This document shows, in pieces, positions 60,288 to 64,000 of a stretch of 64,000 bases of DNA (its first letter is position 1; every line of letters starts with the position of its first letter). The position numbers were made by a program, and so were the translations under genes. This DNA comes from Crithidia sp. LVH-60A (Eukaryota > Euglenozoa > Kinetoplastea > Trypanosomatida > Trypanosomatidae). The notes under the pieces were generated by a model, which was not told the origin of the DNA, ran no database searches, and saw only the letters and a program-made list of their open reading frames with translations. Location of the stretch: the NCBI GenBank assembly GCA_030078075.1, contig CP119672.1:310001-374000 (forward strand), written 5' to 3'.

Positions 60288-61142
60288 CTACAGGCCGAGG
60301 AGGGTGGAGGCGAGCACCGCGGCGAGGGTGAGGGCTGCCACGACGGCGCCAGCGGGGCCTACAGCGGCGTTGTAGTTCGGCACCCCGCGGCTGCACTCCT
60401 GGAGCGCGGCACACCTCGGCGTGTTGCGGCAACCCTGGTCGTAGCTGTAGTAGCCCAGCGAGCGCAGAGCCGCGTACTGCAGCGCGCGGGCGATCCACGT
60501 CTCTGGCACGCACCCGCAGATATAGTTGCCCGAGACGGTGACGTTCTGCAGCCGCGTCATGGCACTCCAGAGCGACGGCAGGGTGCCGCGCAGGTAGTTG
60601 TTGCCGAGGTCGATGTTTACCATCGAGATGCGTGTCCAGTTGGGGAGATTGCCGCAGGCGCTGGAGTTGGCGAGGAAGACGGAGGCGATGTTCGTCATGG
60701 CGTTCCACGACTGGGGAAGGGTGCCAAAGATGTCCGTGTTGGCCAAATTCAGCGTCTGCAGCGCCGTGAGTGCCGCCCAGCTATCTGGGAAGCCGCTCGT
60801 GATGTTCATGTTCATAAGGGCGATGGTGTGGAGAGCCACACTGGCGCCAGTGACACCAGAGGCCAGCGGGGGCAGAGAGCCGGTGAGCTCGGCGCCGTCG
60901 ATGATGAGGGTGATGTTCGTTTCCGTCGTGCAGTCGATGTAGTCCCAGGTGCACCAGTCCGAGCCCGTCCAGGCCGTCGCGAGGCCGGGGATGGTCGTGG
61001 TGAAGGACTGGAGAAAGGCAAGCGTGTTGGTCTGCTGCGCCGCGGTGAGGACGGCCACCGCGGTGGACGAGGCCGTGGCGAAGAGAAGCACCACCACCGC
61101 CATCGCGGCAGCGAGAATGGCGCGACGAAACACAAAAGCCAT
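60288..61142 (-). CDS. PSA-2-like leucine-rich repeat surface protein, copy 2
   Basis: A 284-residue paralogue of the other LRR protein with the same layout. The signal peptide begins MAFVFRRAILAAAMAVVVLL. The cap is ATAWTGSDWCTWDYIDC (55-71). Leucine-rich repeats include FPDSWAALTALQTLNLANTD, GTLPQSWNAMTNIASVFLAN and GTLPSLWSAMTRLQNVTVSG. A cysteine cluster GNYICGCVPETW follows, then a membrane-proximal region with four more cysteines and a C-terminal hydrophobic tail (AGAVVAALTLAAVLASTLLGL region) fitting a GPI signal. Potential N-glycosylation sites include N76, N113, N168 and N200. I chose the ATG at 61140-61142, where the signal peptide begins; the frame is open far upstream but consists of UTR-like sequence including a TTTA repeat. 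Confidence 0.88.
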   Translation of the reverse strand: MAFVFRRAILAAAMAVVVLLFATASSTAVAVLTAAQQTNTLAFLQSFTTTIPGLATAWTGSDWCTWDYIDCTTETNITLIIDGAELTGSLPPLASGVTGASVALHTIALMNMNITSGFPDSWAALTALQTLNLANTDIFGTLPQSWNAMTNIASVFLANSSACGNLPNWTRISMVNIDLGNNYLRGTLPSLWSAMTRLQNVTVSGNYICGCVPETWIARALQYAALRSLGYYSYDQGCRNTPRCAALQECSRGVPNYNAAVGPAGAVVAALTLAAVLASTLLGL

Positions 61143-61237
61143 TTTTTCCCTGCGGGGGGTTTCGTATATGTCCTTGCTTGTTTGCTTTCTTTTTCTCTTG
61201 GCGTAGAAGAGTGACGGTGCGCGTTGGCCTTCGACAC

Positions 61238-61265
61238 AAAATAAATAAATAAATAAATAAATAAA
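61238..61265. repeat. AAAT tetranucleotide microsatellite
   Basis: About seven AAAT (TTTA on the minus strand) units roughly 100 nt upstream of the LRR copy 2 start codon, probably within or next to its 5' UTR. Confidence 0.9.
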
Positions 61266-61732
61266 GGTGAGCAGTCGAGAAAAAAAGTACTCGCAAAATG
61301 AATGAGATGAAGGGTTGGTCTGAGGGGACTTGTCTCGGTGCGTGGACTTAGAGAAGGGAAAAAAACCGAAAAGAGGAGACCAACCGGGAACAGCTGAATA
61401 GAAATGAAGACAGAAGAGGGAAATTAAAAAGAAAGATTGAACCACTTTCAAAAATAAATCGGGGGAGAAAGGGATGGTGCCCAGAAAAAAAGAAGCGGCT
61501 GCTTGTCTTCAATCGGGAAACACACGCACTCACAAAAATGTGAGTAAAGCAATAAATAGTAATGAAGTAATCGGACGCTGCTGTCAATGAGGAGGCGAAA
61601 GACAGTGAGAAGGCACTAATAATCAAACAACACAAAAAGAGTAGGGATGAAAATAATAATAATGACAGTAGGGGAAAAAAAGAAGAGGACACACACACAA
61701 CGTGGTAGCGGATCTACAGTTGAACGAAGAGG

Positions 61733-61739
<7 letters not shown>

Positions 61740-61766
<27 letters not shown>
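61740..61766. repeat. GA dinucleotide microsatellite
   Basis: About 13 AG units, a pure CT tract on the minus strand, in the spacer upstream of LRR copy 2. Confidence 0.9.
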
Positions 61767-64000
61767 CAACAATTCAACGAAGACACAAAGAGGCTTGTGT
61801 GTGTGTGTGCGTAAAAAGCAAGGGGGAAGAGAGTGCGAGAGCGCGTTGCTTTGCCGGTCAAAAAAGAGGCAAGCTGATGGCGGAAGTCCTGCGGTGTATG
61901 GTGTAAAGGAGACGTCGCGCGGAGAATTTTGCAGCAGAGAGAAATGGAGGGGAGCGTGTCTGGAGTATAGACAAAGAGCGAGGCGTTTCGCAGCGCAGAG
62001 GAGCGTGTAAGTGAGGCAAATAGTCAGAGGAGAGACGAACGGCGATGGAGAAAGTGTGTGTGTGTTTTGTAAGTAGGTGGAAAAGGGGAGAGTGAGAAGG
62101 GTGGAAAACACAAGGGAGAGACGAATTAACAGCGGGCAAATTAAACAGCCTCAGGCAATCCACGACACCAGGAAAATCTATTTGGTGCCTTCTCTCTCAC
62201 AACCAGCAGTAGAATGCAGGAGATTACGTGCAACAGTTCCTCTTATTAGTAGACTGCACGTCGCATTGCACTTCGAAGACACCTTCGCTGTAACCGCCCC
62301 ATCGTCGAATCAATTTCCTAAAACTCCTATGATTTTTTTTTAGCAAACCGTAGTACCTCGAGACCGGAAGTGGAGGAGCTTAATCGCCACGCCGCCGACT
62401 CTCAGCGCGGGGGAGCCCGAGTTAGCGTGCAGATCAGTCCCCGAACGCGAAATAGGACAAAAAAAACAAAAAGAGAATAAAGAAGCACACCGTACAAGTG
62501 AACAATGGGCCCGCCTCGTACTGCGGCCTGCAGACAGCTGGTGCGTATCAAAGCGGGACAAAGAAGACGACTGGGGACTCCATTGGCGGTTGATATGAAA
62601 AGGACGAGGAGATTTGATGAGAAAGAAAAAATAATAATAATCGCTGTTTAAGACAAAAAAAATAAGAGAAATAATAGAAAGAAAACTGAGCTGTGCCTAT
62701 TGGCTAACGTGTGCCCACAGATCCTTGAGAATATCACGGGCAGCACGCAATTTACAGCTTGTCCAATCAAAGAGAGGAGAGGCACGAACACCCTTGAGGG
62801 GTACAATGTGAGAAGAGTAAGTTGAACTAAGGATGCAGACATGCCATTTTTTTTTTCACCCTAAAGCACGCGCTTGCGTCATTAGGGTGTTGTCGGCACG
62901 TCACCAGTTCATAGAACAAGAGTGCACTTTTCGAAAAGACGGAAAAAAAAGAAGAAGAATAGAATACGAGAAAAACAAAAGGGTAGGTAATTAATTGGCC
63001 AGTCAAAGGAAAAAAAAACGAGACGTCGTGGGGAAAGAGAACGAGTCAATATAGACGAAGAGAAGGAGAGGAGGCTGTGCACCTTCGCGCGAAAAAAGTG
63101 CTGAGATGCACCGTAGGATCTGAAAAAGAACCTCAACAAAAAGAAGAAGAAAAGATTCGACACTAATACTAAAAAAAAAGCCAAGGTTTAGTAGGGTAGT
63201 AGAACACAAAATGTTTAGAGTAAAGATGCAATTCTTCTCTGAACATCCAAAGGCGTTCGCATCCCCTCGGCCCCGGCCTTCTCTCGACGCTAACTTCGCC
63301 ATTCATTATTCTCTGTCTGGAGGGGTGAGGATAAAGAGTAACACACACACACACAAGATCGCAGGCATCTCACGTTGAGGACATTGAAAATACCCATTCC
63401 GCCATACACACAAACACAAACGATCTAAAACAAGAACAGAGGATAAACGTGGTAGCCAAAAAAAAAAAAAAAGCATTTTGTGGTGGAGATAAAGGGAGCT
63501 GCACCGTTGCGTGTGACTTTCGTCACGCTACTGTCCCTCGTACGTGTGGCTCTACATGCGCAATGACACGAGAGGAATGACAGAAGCACGTTGAAAGTGA
63601 GCAGATTCGCGCAAAAAAAAAAAAGAATAAAACTAAATAAATTAAAAGGAAACCACAGTGAAGTGAGCAGGACTCTTTAAGCGAATCAGAAAGACTACGT
63701 ATAACACACAAAGATCGTACGTGCGGGGGTATCAAAGGGGATCTCCCCGTTGATAGAAAAAGATAAAAGTTTTACTAACAAGAGTGAAATGCACGGTGGA
63801 GGCTCTCGGCGAACGCTCAAAATCGAGAGGAGACAGCCGTCAGAGAGCAATGATAAAGACACGAGAAATGAGAGAGGAGGAGACTCAAACGTGAAGGTCG
63901 GAGGGCGATGGTAGCTGCCTTCGCAGACAACAACACATACACACGAAACGAAACAAAAAAGCAAAAAAAAGCAGTGAAGAAGGCTAAAATTTTTATCACA

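Larger units (their letters stand above)
61143..64000. other. 2.9-kb gene-free end of the window
   Basis: No gene supported on either strand. Near the LRR copy 2 start there is an AAAT repeat (61238-61265). A GA run lies at 61740-61766. The minus strand is pyrimidine-rich throughout. It should contain the 5' UTR of copy 2 and the 3' UTR of a gene beyond the window. Confidence 0.55.

Overview
The window looks like nuclear DNA of a trypanosomatid (Kinetoplastea). All recognisable genes are intronless, lie on the minus strand, and are separated by 0.3-2.7 kb spacers that read as pyrimidine-rich on the minus strand. This is the layout of a polycistronic unit processed by trans-splicing and polyadenylation. 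Family content agrees: a DEK-C/double HMG-box protein like kinetoplastid TDP1, PSA-2-type leucine-rich surface proteins, an ARL3 GTPase, a minimal U2B''-like RRM protein and ingi/L1Tc-type retroelement remnants. I cannot name the species. Because transcription runs on the minus strand, the first gene transcribed is at the right end of the window.

Region by region in coordinate order. 1-20 kb: TDP1-like HMG protein, a large unknown protein, a U2B''-like RRM gene missing its start, guanine deaminase missing its end, two tandem cytochrome b5-domain proteins, a probable mitochondrial protein, ARL3, a PHD-finger/PhyH-type dioxygenase fusion, and a carbonyl-reductase-like SDR. The U2B'' and deaminase genes face a ~1 kb block of homopolymer runs (about 6340-7375) that looks like unusable sequence or a badly filled gap. 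A similar block lies just upstream of the SDR (19550-19930, with a smaller one at 20205-20265).

20-26.8 kb: a gene-free, lower-GC graveyard. On the plus strand, 20.8-23.1 kb carries a frameshifted reading frame with about nine C2H2 zinc-finger remnants, followed by a possible reverse-transcriptase scrap. On the minus strand, 25.1-26.4 kb carries a frameshifted N-terminal half of an ingi/L1Tc-like element (AP-endonuclease domain plus linker). A G-rich stretch with a short telomere-like motif lies just beyond it.

26.8-54 kb: dense GC-rich genes. They are a GT-A-fold glycosyltransferase-like protein, an unknown protein, prefoldin subunit 2, TYW3 (wybutosine synthesis), an LPA1/2-phosphoglycerate-kinase-like P-loop protein, a DHHC palmitoyltransferase, a DH-PH RhoGEF, an unknown helical protein, an enlarged glucosidase II beta-like protein, an S51 peptidase and a UvrD-type helicase. 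54-64 kb: two PSA-2-like LRR surface proteins separated by long, microsatellite-rich spacers, then 2.9 kb without a gene.

The genes do not form a pathway; this is a typical mixed housekeeping unit. The most unusual items are the PHD-dioxygenase fusion and the multi-zinc-finger fossil. All family assignments come from reading motifs by eye; no database search was run.
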